From: a virus | DNA length: 30,979 bases | Virus record (IMG/VR): IMGVR_UViG_3300020194_000601 | Coordinates: 1 to 30,979 of that record | Direction: 5' to 3' (one strand) | Shown: positions 1-6,753 of the stretch, piece by piece | How the letters are laid out: each line of letters opens with the position of its first letter | Numbering within the stretch: the stretch's first letter is position 1 | The notes under the pieces: generated by a model | The model's database searches: none | What the model was told of the DNA's origin: nothing | The model's input: the letters and a program-made list of their open reading frames with translations, nothing else | Position numbers and translations under genes: made by a program

Positions 1-1
1 G

Positions 2-1654
2 ATCGGCAAGAAAAAGAAGAACGGCAAAGAAGTGCCTAACTGTGTACCAAAAGAGGAAACTGAAGTGAAAGAAGCAAAGGAATATTTTCTGACTGGTCTT
101 GATTACAAAGGCACAAAGCACACATATAAGCGCCGTGGTCCTAAAATGACTGATCCTATTGTTGTCTATATTGACGGCAAAGAGTGGAAAACATTTAAGT
201 CAATGCCTCTCGCAAAGAAAGAAACGTTGAACTATATTAAAGGCATGAAAGAAGAAGTCGAGCAGGTTACTGAAGCTACCTCTATCAGAGTAGATATTCC
301 TTACTTTGATGATGAACCAGCACGAGCCAAAAAGGTTCAAAGAAAACATCGTGTCAAGGTAGTTGACAAAGGTAGAGATTATCAAATCACTGGTGATAAA
401 AAGAACATTGTTAAGTTCTTGATGGACAAAGATACTTTAGAATGGCGTAAAGATGAAATTGAAGATGAATTTCCAGAACTTTTCGAATCAGTCGAGCAGA
501 CAGATGAAGCAAAGAATTATAATGCAGAGATTCGGCGTCAAAAAAATATTGCTTCTAAGCAACGTGGAAAGATGAGCAAAGCAACGTCTCGTGCTGATAT
601 GGTTGCCGCTATGAATCGTCATATGAAAGCGAAAAAGAACCAGAAGTCGTTGACTCGTGCCCAAGCACATATGGAAGAAGTCCAACTTTCAGAGAAATAC
701 GAAGTCGTTAATGTAAAAACAATCAATGACTCTGGCGAAGACAAAGCAATCAGCTATGGTCGAAGAAAAGGCTATAAAGACGCTGGTGTCATTGGAGATT
801 CTCCCATCAAAGCAATGGTTCTGTTTCATCTAAAGCCTGCAGACAAGAAAGACCTTAAAGGTGCTAACATTAAAGCAGGCGAGCAAGTGTTCCGCTATGC
901 TACTCGCTCAACAGTTTCTGGTGATATCTTCCCGCTGATTAAAGTCAATCTCAGCAAAGGCATGGTTTACTATCTCACACAAGAATCATCTTCAGGCGAT
1001 ATCGATGAAGTTAAATTCGAAACGCGCGGAGCTAAGTTGAAGTTTGCTCGCATGGTCTCTGGTGTTGCAGAGTCAGTTGAACTGTCTGAAAAGTCTGTAT
1101 CACAAGCACAACAGAAAATGATGGGCATGGCGCTTGCATATAAGCGCGGTGAAATGGATAATGCTTCCGATGAAGTTAAGAAACTTGCGAAGTCGATGTC
1201 CGAAAAAGATTTAGAGGATTTCGCAAAAACTAAACATAAGGGGCTACCTATGAAAAAAGTAGATGAAGCAAAAGTGGACGGAGTTGAGAAGGGTTCACTT
1301 GAAGGCGATCAACATATGTGCGCGACAAAGATCATGCACAACGAGTGGAACGAAGGCACTCCACTGACTGGCGAACACGCTGTACCAGATGAGAACGGTC
1401 ATGTCTCTTGGTACAAAGTAATGTTCGAACATGGCATTGAAACTGTACACGTTGATGATGAGAGTGTAACAGTATTGATGCAAGAAGGTCATGGTAGTCA
1501 TAAGAAAATGAAGAAGGAATCTTTCCTATCGTTCAGTGATTATATTTCTGAGAAAAAGAAACTATCACCTGCTCAGTTAAAGCACATGGACGTTGACGAT
1601 GATAACGACATTGACGGCGAAGACCTTGCTAAAATTAGAGCAAAAAAGAAATAG
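2..1654 (+). CDS. Mosaic, lysine-rich phage structural/internal protein (5' partial)
   Basis: The reading frame is open to the left edge, so the true start lies outside the window; the first usable in-window start codon is GTG at 32, which I do not think is real. The protein is a string of short cassettes of the kind that recur in T4-like marine phage structural proteins. It begins with a basic NGKEVPNCVP segment. A DUF3008-like cassette (SQAQQKMMGMA ... KTKHKGLP) lies at about residues 356-410, counted from codon 32. A second cassette (HNEWNEGTPL ... WYKVMFEHGIE) lies at about 430-490. The C-terminus (about 520-531) has aspartates spaced D-x-D-x-D-x-x-x-D-x-x-D, matching a dockerin/EF-hand calcium loop. 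Upstream of a structural gene, it is probably virion-associated. The exact role is unknown. Confidence 0.75.
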   Translation: MGKKKKNGKEVPNCVPKEETEVKEAKEYFLTGLDYKGTKHTYKRRGPKMTDPIVVYIDGKEWKTFKSMPLAKKETLNYIKGMKEEVEQVTEATSIRVDIPYFDDEPARAKKVQRKHRVKVVDKGRDYQITGDKKNIVKFLMDKDTLEWRKDEIEDEFPELFESVEQTDEAKNYNAEIRRQKNIASKQRGKMSKATSRADMVAAMNRHMKAKKNQKSLTRAQAHMEEVQLSEKYEVVNVKTINDSGEDKAISYGRRKGYKDAGVIGDSPIKAMVLFHLKPADKKDLKGANIKAGEQVFRYATRSTVSGDIFPLIKVNLSKGMVYYLTQESSSGDIDEVKFETRGAKLKFARMVSGVAESVELSEKSVSQAQQKMMGMALAYKRGEMDNASDEVKKLAKSMSEKDLEDFAKTKHKGLPMKKVDEAKVDGVEKGSLEGDQHMCATKIMHNEWNEGTPLTGEHAVPDENGHVSWYKVMFEHGIETVHVDDESVTVLMQEGHGSHKKMKKESFLSFSDYISEKKKLSPAQLKHMDVDDDNDIDGEDLAKIRAKKK

Positions 1655-1663
1655 GAAACTAGA

Positions 1664-1975
1664 ATGTCATCGTTTGCTGATTTAAAGAAAAAGGCTAAAC
1701 AGGTAGCAAACTTGCCGCCTGTGACTGCTGGTTCTGAAAAGAGTGAAGACGGACCTAAGATCAGTAAGAAAAAATCTTTTGCTGATTTAAAGAAACAGGT
1801 CAGACAAGAAGTGGAAACACCAGCGCCTGTTGAAAAACCAAAGATCAGTAATGATATAAATACAAGAGAATTTGATTCTAAAAAAACTTATCTCGTGGTT
1901 AATGGTAAACCAAAAGAGATTAGTAAAAAATCAAAATATTTACTAGACATGTTAATCATAGAAGAGGATAACTAA
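1664..1975 (+). CDS. Small basic protein with duplicated SFADLKK motif, unknown function
   Basis: A 103-aa protein starts 9 bases after the preceding stop, with AGGA just upstream. I do not recognise the family. The motif SFADLKK occurs at residues 3-9 and 38-44, each followed by a basic stretch and then PKIS, so the N-terminal half looks like an internal duplication. This is also visible in the DNA. The C-terminal part (TYLVVNGKPKEIS) resembles a short beta hairpin. It sits between two probable structural genes and is likely co-transcribed with them. Its 3' half contains a perfect TATAAATA that may start a transcript for the next gene. Confidence 0.7.
   Translation: MSSFADLKKKAKQVANLPPVTAGSEKSEDGPKISKKKSFADLKKQVRQEVETPAPVEKPKISNDINTREFDSKKTYLVVNGKPKEISKKSKYLLDMLIIEEDN
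1673..1795 (+). repeat. 18-bp exact direct repeat inside a coding region
   Basis: TTTGCTGATTTAAAGAAA occurs at 1673-1690 and 1778-1795, 105 bases apart and in the same reading frame. A second shared block, AAGATCAGTAA, follows at 1757-1767 and 1841-1851. The pair encodes the duplicated SFADLKK...PKIS units and indicates an ancestral tandem duplication. Confidence 0.8.
1855..1862 (+). promoter_or_regulatory. T4-type late promoter TATAAATA
   Basis: This is a perfect match to the T4 late promoter core TATAAATA. It lies in the 3' end of the small SFADLKK gene, about 115 bases upstream of the Ig-domain structural gene. The surrounding 14 bases, GATATAAATACAAG, recur exactly at 15518-15531, which supports a functional element. 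The gp33 co-activator needed for such promoters is encoded in this window. Confidence 0.55.
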
Positions 1976-1976
1976 A

Positions 1977-2564
1977 ATGGCACTATGGGGTTTAACAGAC
2001 GCTTCGGGGTCAGCACCTAAATATACCACGACTGCCGCTAACGGTAACACTGGTTCACAAGACTTCGGTACTGTTGTCTTTGGTGTTGATGAAAATGAAT
2101 CACGGGCGGCTAGAAGCGATGGAAAAGGTTCTGTTGCTCCTGGTTGGGTACGCAAAGTAACTGGTTCTGGCGGTCGCGCTGGTCGAGTGACACACGAAAC
2201 ATTGGTGGCAATGTCAAGTCAAGGCGGCATTTCAACTGACGCTGAAGACGTAGCATTCCCTGATCTGAATATTGTAGTGTCTTCACAGCCAGCGGCAGTT
2301 TCAGTAACATCTCCCGCAGACGCAGTATTCACAGTGACGGCAGCTACAGTTCCAACAGGCGGAACAATCAGCTATCAGTGGCAAGTTTCTACTGATAGTG
2401 GTAGCACCTGGGCAAGTACAGTTGATGCAGACGGCACTAGTGCTACGTTGACAGTAATATCTACTGACGCTGAATACGTAACTGCGAATCAGTTCCGAGT
2501 AGTGATGACTGCAACGGGCGCAGATAGTGTAACATCTTCAGCCGCTGAATTGACTGTTGCTTAA
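1977..2564 (+). CDS. Virion structural protein with C-terminal Ig-like domain
   Basis: A 195-aa protein starts right after the previous stop with GAGG upstream. The N-terminus MALWGLTDASGSAPKY and the internal WVRKVTGSGGRAGRVTHETL block resemble a recurrent structural protein of T4-like marine phages. From about residue 98 onward the sequence is threonine/serine/valine rich, with a central YQWQVSTDSG strand and a closing AELTV strand. That pattern is typical of bacterial/phage Ig-like (Big-type) domains, which decorate capsids and tails and can bind surface glycans. It was recognised by pattern only. A capsid or tail location cannot be decided from the sequence. Confidence 0.75.
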   Translation: MALWGLTDASGSAPKYTTTAANGNTGSQDFGTVVFGVDENESRAARSDGKGSVAPGWVRKVTGSGGRAGRVTHETLVAMSSQGGISTDAEDVAFPDLNIVVSSQPAAVSVTSPADAVFTVTAATVPTGGTISYQWQVSTDSGSTWASTVDADGTSATLTVISTDAEYVTANQFRVVMTATGADSVTSSAAELTVA

Positions 2565-2572
2565 TCAATAAT

Positions 2573-2618
2573 ACCCCACACGCCTCTACTTACAAAGTAT
2601 GCGCACCACGTGGGGTTT
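2573..2618 (+). terminator. Possible transcription terminator after structural gene
   Basis: ACCCCAC (2573-2579) pairs with GTGGGGT (2610-2616), followed by a short TTT. The 30-base loop contains a second small hairpin (TACT-TACAA-AGTA). It lies in the only gap between two gene groups. The short T-run makes it a weak terminator, and it could instead be an mRNA structure. Confidence 0.45.
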
Positions 2619-2634
2619 ACTCTTTAGGTAGATA

Positions 2635-3024
2635 ATGAAAATACTGAATGAGAATAATTTTTTGTTATATGCCGCCGCTAACTATACTAATAATGTGAAG
2701 TATGATATCGATGAATTCAATGAAGATTTGAATCGATTTAAGTATATAAAAAGATTGTTCTCGCGTTATACTGAGAACAAAGACTTAAAAGAAAGATTGA
2801 TATTGAATCATATATTGACACTGTATAATGTATTTGAAACGAAAGCATTAACAAGAATGCTTTTCTTTAGAGTGAACGAATGTCACTGGCCACACTTAAA
2901 AACGTTCTTAATATTTTTAGGTAAAATGCCAGACAAGATTGACGCTTTAGATGCACACGGCGACATAATAAGCTCAGAGATATCAGTCGATTTGTTCATT
3001 GCAAACAGACTAAGGGAACTATAA
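2635..3024 (+). CDS. Conserved T4-like marine phage protein, unknown function
   Basis: A 129-aa, mostly helical protein begins NENNFLLYAAANY and carries the segment RLILNHILTLYNVF followed by RMLFFRVNECHWPHLKTFL. I recall similar proteins in T4-like marine phages, annotated as hypothetical near structural genes, but I assign no function. There is no signal peptide or clear catalytic motif. Its stop overlaps the start of the next gene by one base (TAATG), implying translational coupling. Confidence 0.75.
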   Translation: MKILNENNFLLYAAANYTNNVKYDIDEFNEDLNRFKYIKRLFSRYTENKDLKERLILNHILTLYNVFETKALTRMLFFRVNECHWPHLKTFLIFLGKMPDKIDALDAHGDIISSEISVDLFIANRLREL

Positions 3025-3530
3025 TGGCTAAAGGCGTTATTGACATATTCAACATCTACCAGTTTCTAAAGAGGCTGGTGTCACCATTTAAAAACTGGGA
3101 CGCTTATAAGCTAGGTGTAATTGATGCTGATGGTAAAGTAATTTTGCCTAAAGATGAAAGAACAACAGAACAAGACAGATCATGGGGCTATTACGATAGA
3201 CTTCTCGCGAATCTTAAAAAACTGCTAGGCAAGATTCCTGGCGGTAAAACAAGAATTGCATCGTTTGCCGCGGCACTGCTTCTGTTGAGAGAAGAGAATT
3301 TAGATCCAGATGATTTAGATTATCTGGAAGAATGTCTGCATGATTATATGAATCATGTTGATATGCTCATGGAAGAAGTACCAACAAATATAGCAGGCAG
3401 TGGCTCAGTCGCTGGCATTGGTGTAGGCGATGACGGTGAGCCAGGAATTAAAAAGAAGAGAAAGACAAAGCCGCTGACTAGACACTACATCGAAGTGAAT
3501 GGTGTGAGGAAAAGGCAGGTACGTGGCTAG
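3024..3530 (+). CDS. Conserved phage protein with GxGxGDDGEPG motif, probably virion-associated
   Basis: The 168-aa protein has a helical N-terminal half (FNIYQFLKRLVSPFKNWDAY) and a middle segment, GGKTRIASFAAALLLLREE, that is hydrophobic but probably a buried helix. A glycine-rich linker containing AGIGVGDDGEPGI follows, then a basic tail. The linker type is frequent in marine T4-like structural clusters. It is coupled by TAATG to the gene before it, and its last 8 bases overlap the GTG start of the spanin gene. No enzymatic motif was seen and the function is unknown. Confidence 0.7.
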   Translation: MAKGVIDIFNIYQFLKRLVSPFKNWDAYKLGVIDADGKVILPKDERTTEQDRSWGYYDRLLANLKKLLGKIPGGKTRIASFAAALLLLREENLDPDDLDYLEECLHDYMNHVDMLMEEVPTNIAGSGSVAGIGVGDDGEPGIKKKRKTKPLTRHYIEVNGVRKRQVRG

Positions 3531-3900
3531 ATTATATGTATTAGGTTTCATTCTGTTATTGTTAAGTGGTATTGTTGGTGGTGCGTACTATTATTATACA
3601 GATACACAGAGCAGAATTGCAACACTTACGAAAAAGAATTTAGCGTTAGAACTAGCGGCACAAGAATGTACTGATACGCTGGATCAAGTACAACAAAATT
3701 ATTCTGAGATAAGAAGAAATTTGACAGCGTTACAAGCAGAGCTAAATAAATCTGAGACATATAGAAGTGAATTGCAAGATAAGTTAAGAAGACACGACTT
3801 AACGAGACTCACACTAGAGAAGCCAGGACTAATAGAAAGAAGAGTTAATGATGCAACTAAAAAAATATTTGAAGATTTGGAATCTGATACTTCTCAGTAG
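3523..3900 (+). CDS. Putative inner-membrane spanin (Rz-like)
   Basis: A GTG start gives 125 aa. The N-terminus is one transmembrane helix (about residues 4-24, LYVLGFILLLLSGIVGGAYY). A long charged coiled-coil follows, from about residue 30 to 105, with heptad-like leucines. This is the topology of inner-membrane spanins: an N-terminal anchor and a periplasmic coiled coil. The next gene, a lipoprotein, starts out of frame inside its 3' end with a 53-base overlap, which is the classic Rz/Rz1 arrangement. Spanin pairs fuse the inner and outer membranes in the last step of lysis of Gram-negative hosts. Identification rests on topology and overlap, not on sequence identity. Confidence 0.75.
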   Translation: MARLYVLGFILLLLSGIVGGAYYYYTDTQSRIATLTKKNLALELAAQECTDTLDQVQQNYSEIRRNLTALQAELNKSETYRSELQDKLRRHDLTRLTLEKPGLIERRVNDATKKIFEDLESDTSQ

Positions 3901-4300
3901 TGTTTTATCTGCGTGTTCGAGTCTTGAAACTGTTGTTGTAAAGACACAATACGTAGAGAAAGAGATACCAATACAGAGCAGACCGAAAGGCGTCAATCTG
4001 TATGATGTAAAACTTTATGCTGTAACAAAAGAAAATCTTGAAGAATTTTTAATCAAATATGAAGATGTACATGGTGAAGTGGTATTTTTTGCAATAAGTG
4101 TACCAGACTATGAAAATCTGTCGCTGAATGTCAGTGAATTGAAGAGATATATTGATCAGCAAAAAGCCTTAATAGTGTATTATGAAGATAGTATTAGAAA
4201 TAAAGAGGAACTTCCAGAGACAACCTCGGAAGTAGTCCAGGAAGGACCAATAACTTCATTCAAAAATACACTAGGAATAGGAAAAAATGTCAGCCAATAA
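3848..4300 (+). CDS. Putative outer-membrane spanin lipoprotein (Rz1-like)
   Basis: A 150-aa protein has a lipoprotein signal: basic n-region MMQLKKYLK, a hydrophobic stretch, then the lipobox LSAC with the lipidated cysteine at about residue 23. ATG 3851 is an equally possible start. The mature part contains the block FFAISVPDYENL and the helix YIDQQKALIVYYEDSI. The overlap with the coiled-coil membrane protein and its position before an XhlA-like protein fit an o-spanin. It is longer than lambda Rz1, so a periplasmic domain beyond a simple o-spanin is possible. Confidence 0.72.
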   Translation: MMQLKKYLKIWNLILLSSVLSACSSLETVVVKTQYVEKEIPIQSRPKGVNLYDVKLYAVTKENLEEFLIKYEDVHGEVVFFAISVPDYENLSLNVSELKRYIDQQKALIVYYEDSIRNKEELPETTSEVVQEGPITSFKNTLGIGKNVSQ

Positions 4301-4604
4301 TTCACCAGTCGAATCGTCATTCAGAAGAGCAATGGACGATAAGCGTCTCGATAGAATAGAGAAGAAGATAGATCAGCTAAGTGACGCGATGATTTCACTC
4401 GCTCGTGCTGAAGAGAAACTAATTGCCATCGAAAAAAATAATTTTGCGCAATATGAGCGTATGAATGCGCACTCTATTAAGCTGGATGACATCGAGCAGA
4501 GGCTTATTTCTTCAGAAAAATCACTAGCAATCTTTACAAAACTGTACTGGATTGCAGTATCAGTTGCGGGTGCCGCATTAGCCTCACATTTCTTCCAAAA
4601 TTGA
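4287..4604 (+). CDS. XhlA-like coiled-coil protein with C-terminal membrane anchor, probable lysis protein
   Basis: A 105-aa protein consists of a soluble coiled coil (about residues 15-75, KRLDRIEKKIDQLSDAM and similar heptads) followed by one transmembrane segment (about 83-102, LYWIAVSVAGAALASHFF). This is the layout of the XhlA hemolysin-like family that accompanies holins and lysins. It overlaps the outer-spanin gene by 14 bases, so it is translationally coupled to a lysis cassette. It may act as a holin or holin partner. A purely structural tail-anchored protein remains possible. The TGA stop lies directly before the TTGACA of the next promoter. Confidence 0.6.
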   Translation: MSANNSPVESSFRRAMDDKRLDRIEKKIDQLSDAMISLARAEEKLIAIEKNNFAQYERMNAHSIKLDDIEQRLISSEKSLAIFTKLYWIAVSVAGAALASHFFQN

Positions 4605-4633
4605 TTGACAAGCCATAGGAGATTTGGTATAAT
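4605..4633 (+). promoter_or_regulatory. Perfect-consensus sigma70 early promoter for primase operon
   Basis: TTGACA (4605-4610), a 17-base spacer, and TATAAT (4628-4633) match the host sigma70 consensus exactly. TGTAAT follows at 4639-4644, near the expected start of transcription. The promoter lies directly after the lysis cassette and marks the switch from late to early/middle genes. Confidence 0.85.
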
Positions 4634-4667
4634 CTCAGTGTAATCAATCAATTCTTAGGTAATGTTT

Positions 4668-5675
4668 ATGTGGCTTGATAAGAAATACATTGGCATGATT
4701 TCGTCTCGTCTTGAGAAATTCAAGACAGTAAATCAGAAACTCTATAACTTCCGTTGCCCTTTCTGTGGTGACTCTCAAAAGAACAAAAGCAAAGCACGTG
4801 GATTCTTCTTCGAGAAAGATCACGGTGGCTATCTCTATCATTGTCATAACTGTAATATTACACTAGGCATAGACAAATTTCTAGAGTCTGTTGACAAAAC
4901 TTTATTCAAAGAATATGTCATGGAAAAGATGGCATTGAAAGGTGGTACTCGCGTCAAGACTGACGTTGAAGTATTCGCAGACAAAATGAAGAAGCCAACT
5001 TTTATTAAGGCAACTGCTCTTAACTCACTCAAGAAAATCTCACAACTCAACTGGGATCATCCTGCTAAAAAGTATGTGTCAGAACGACTCATACCAAATG
5101 CATATCATTCTAAACTATTCTATGCGCCTAAGTTCAAGAAGTTTGTCAACTCAGTGTTACCTAATAAGTTCGAGAGTGAAGCAAATGATGAACCAAGATT
5201 GATCATACCATTTCTCGATGAAGAGAAGAATTTGTTTGGCTTTCAAGGCAGAGCATTCTCTGATAACTCGATTCGCTATATCACAATCATGCTAGATACT
5301 AGTAAGCCGAAGATTTTTAATCTGGACGCATGTGATCGAAATAAAATACACTATATATTTGAAGGGCCAATCGATGCGATGTTTGCTGAGAACTCGCTCG
5401 CTATGGCTGGTGGTTCAATCGACTGGAATTATGTGAATGAAAATTCTGTTTTTGTATATGACAATGAACCACGCTCAAAAGAAACCTGTGCTAAAATACA
5501 GAAAGTGTGTGATATGAACCACAAAGTGTGCATTTGGCCAGAGAACATAAAATCAAAAGACTTGAATTTGATGATACAAAGAAAAGAAGTGACTGATGTT
5601 AACAAGCTCTTATTCGATAATATCTCTTCTGGTCTAGAAGCAAAACTCTGCTATACTGTTTGGAAGAGAGCATGA
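4668..5675 (+). CDS. 61: DNA primase, T4 gp61 type
   Basis: This protein makes the RNA primers for lagging-strand synthesis together with the gp41-type helicase (not in this window). From ATG 4668 it has 335 aa, close to T4 gp61. The N-terminal zinc-binding motif is CPFCGD (Cys30/Cys33) and CHNC (Cys59/Cys62). The TOPRIM catalytic part has EGPIDA (Glu at about 232) and an acidic VYDNE segment about 30 residues later. ATG 4662 is also in frame, but AGG at 4657-4659 is only 2 bases from it and 8 bases from 4668, so I chose 4668. It is the first gene after the consensus promoter. Confidence 0.93.
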   Translation: MWLDKKYIGMISSRLEKFKTVNQKLYNFRCPFCGDSQKNKSKARGFFFEKDHGGYLYHCHNCNITLGIDKFLESVDKTLFKEYVMEKMALKGGTRVKTDVEVFADKMKKPTFIKATALNSLKKISQLNWDHPAKKYVSERLIPNAYHSKLFYAPKFKKFVNSVLPNKFESEANDEPRLIIPFLDEEKNLFGFQGRAFSDNSIRYITIMLDTSKPKIFNLDACDRNKIHYIFEGPIDAMFAENSLAMAGGSIDWNYVNENSVFVYDNEPRSKETCAKIQKVCDMNHKVCIWPENIKSKDLNLMIQRKEVTDVNKLLFDNISSGLEAKLCYTVWKRA

Positions 5676-6331
5676 TCGACATACCCATAAAGAAATTTCC
5701 AACTCCTTTTAATCAAGACTTTCTTGATAAGTGTTTTCTACAGAAAGACGGATACAATAGACATGGAATAGTTCATGATCTAGAGTTTCTGGATTATCTG
5801 AGAGAAAATTATAAGAACATGAAATTTCGTGATGATTATCGCATGTATAACTTATTTCAAACTAGGAGATATCATACACACAGCGATGATAAGTGTGAAA
5901 AATATTTTAAAGACTTCAAAGAAAAATATGGTCTTAAAGATATGACACACTACATACTAGAGTACACAGAAGGTTCTTTCGCCAAAGTACATGAAGATAA
6001 TCTTTCAGAGTTGACTTTAGTTACGTTACTCGACATTGAAGATGGAACAGTCGGCGGCGAAGTAATTACTTATGGCGGAGCATGGATTCCTAAAAAAGAA
6101 ACACGCGAAAACATGGTGGTAAGTCAAGCTGAATGGTCAAAAATGTCTAAGACTGACAAGGCTGTAAAGTTGACAATGATGCCGTCAGTTGCTAAACTGA
6201 ATGTTAATGAAACTATATCATATGGCAATAGAGCGCAACATGGTGTAACTCAACTAAGAACAGGCAGAAGATTAGTCCTTGTTCAATGGTGCTACTACAA
6301 CTTCACCCGTGAAGAAAAAGGAGTTGATTGA
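5672..6331 (+). CDS. 2-oxoglutarate/Fe(II)-dependent oxygenase (prolyl-4-hydroxylase-like)
   Basis: The C-terminal half has the double-stranded beta-helix signature: His107-Glu-Asp109 (VHEDNLSE), a strand LTLVTLLDIEDGTVGGE, the distal His190 (AQHGVTQL) and an arginine near 199-200 (TGRRLVLVQW) for 2-oxoglutarate. This matches the HxD...H...R pattern of the 2OG-Fe(II) oxygenases common in marine T4-like phages. The substrate is unknown; protein or nucleic-acid hydroxylation are both possible. The start at ATG 5672 overlaps the primase stop (ATGA) with GGAAGAG upstream. An earlier in-frame ATG at 5660 is less likely. Confidence 0.85.
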   Translation: MIDIPIKKFPTPFNQDFLDKCFLQKDGYNRHGIVHDLEFLDYLRENYKNMKFRDDYRMYNLFQTRRYHTHSDDKCEKYFKDFKEKYGLKDMTHYILEYTEGSFAKVHEDNLSELTLVTLLDIEDGTVGGEVITYGGAWIPKKETRENMVVSQAEWSKMSKTDKAVKLTMMPSVAKLNVNETISYGNRAQHGVTQLRTGRRLVLVQWCYYNFTREEKGVD

Positions 6332-6333
6332 TT

Positions 6334-6537
6334 ATGAAACTAGTAACAGAATTTTTTTCTAAAGAAAATAAAAGAAAAGCAATCATATACCAAGATGAGT
6401 ATCACTGGGCAGTCGCTATGTACAATAATGATAAACTTTGGAAAACAGAGTTGATTACAGACCACTCTTTGTGTTATGCTGAAGACTTAGCTGAAAACTT
6501 CGTCTTGAAATATGGAGCTTTCAAAGATGAGGTGTAA
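6334..6537 (+). CDS. Small conserved phage protein, unknown function
   Basis: 67 aa from ATG 6334, with AAGGAG at 6318-6323 supporting this start over the upstream TTG at 6328. It contains a beta-rich YHWAVAMYNNDKLW segment and a helical YAEDLAENFVLKYG end, similar to small phage hypothetical proteins in marine myoviruses. No function can be assigned. The next gene begins immediately after its stop codon. Confidence 0.65.
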   Translation: MKLVTEFFSKENKRKAIIYQDEYHWAVAMYNNDKLWKTELITDHSLCYAEDLAENFVLKYGAFKDEV

Positions 6538-6753
6538 ATGGATTCACTCGAACATACGTTTATCAGTCTTGCTGTAATAGTCATATCATATGCAATAGGA
6601 TCATCAATAGGTTATGCTAGAGGCGCAAACGATGGCTTTGCCGACGGCGCTGAAAGTGGTATCAGCGCGATATTAGTAAAACTCCACGAATTATATGGAA
6701 TGCAGTTCAAGGTTGATTTAAAAATAGATACGGAAGAAGATGAAGAACTATGA
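6538..6753 (+). CDS. Small single-pass membrane protein
   Basis: 71 aa with an N-terminal hydrophobic helix (about residues 8-25, FISLAVIVISYAIGSSIGYA). A glycine/alanine-rich small-residue stretch follows (YARGANDGFADGAESGI), which could pack helices together, and then an acidic C-terminus (EEDEEL). It starts directly at the preceding stop and ends overlapping the nrdA start (ATGA), so it is coupled to both neighbours. Unknown function; possibly a membrane anchor or host-envelope modifier. Confidence 0.65.
   Translation: MDSLEHTFISLAVIVISYAIGSSIGYARGANDGFADGAESGISAILVKLHELYGMQFKVDLKIDTEEDEEL

Noticed and set aside
4373-4847. - strand open frames at 4373-4651 and 4644-4847 across the lysis/primase border
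   Set aside because: They run antisense to well-supported genes and the consensus promoter, without ribosome sites.
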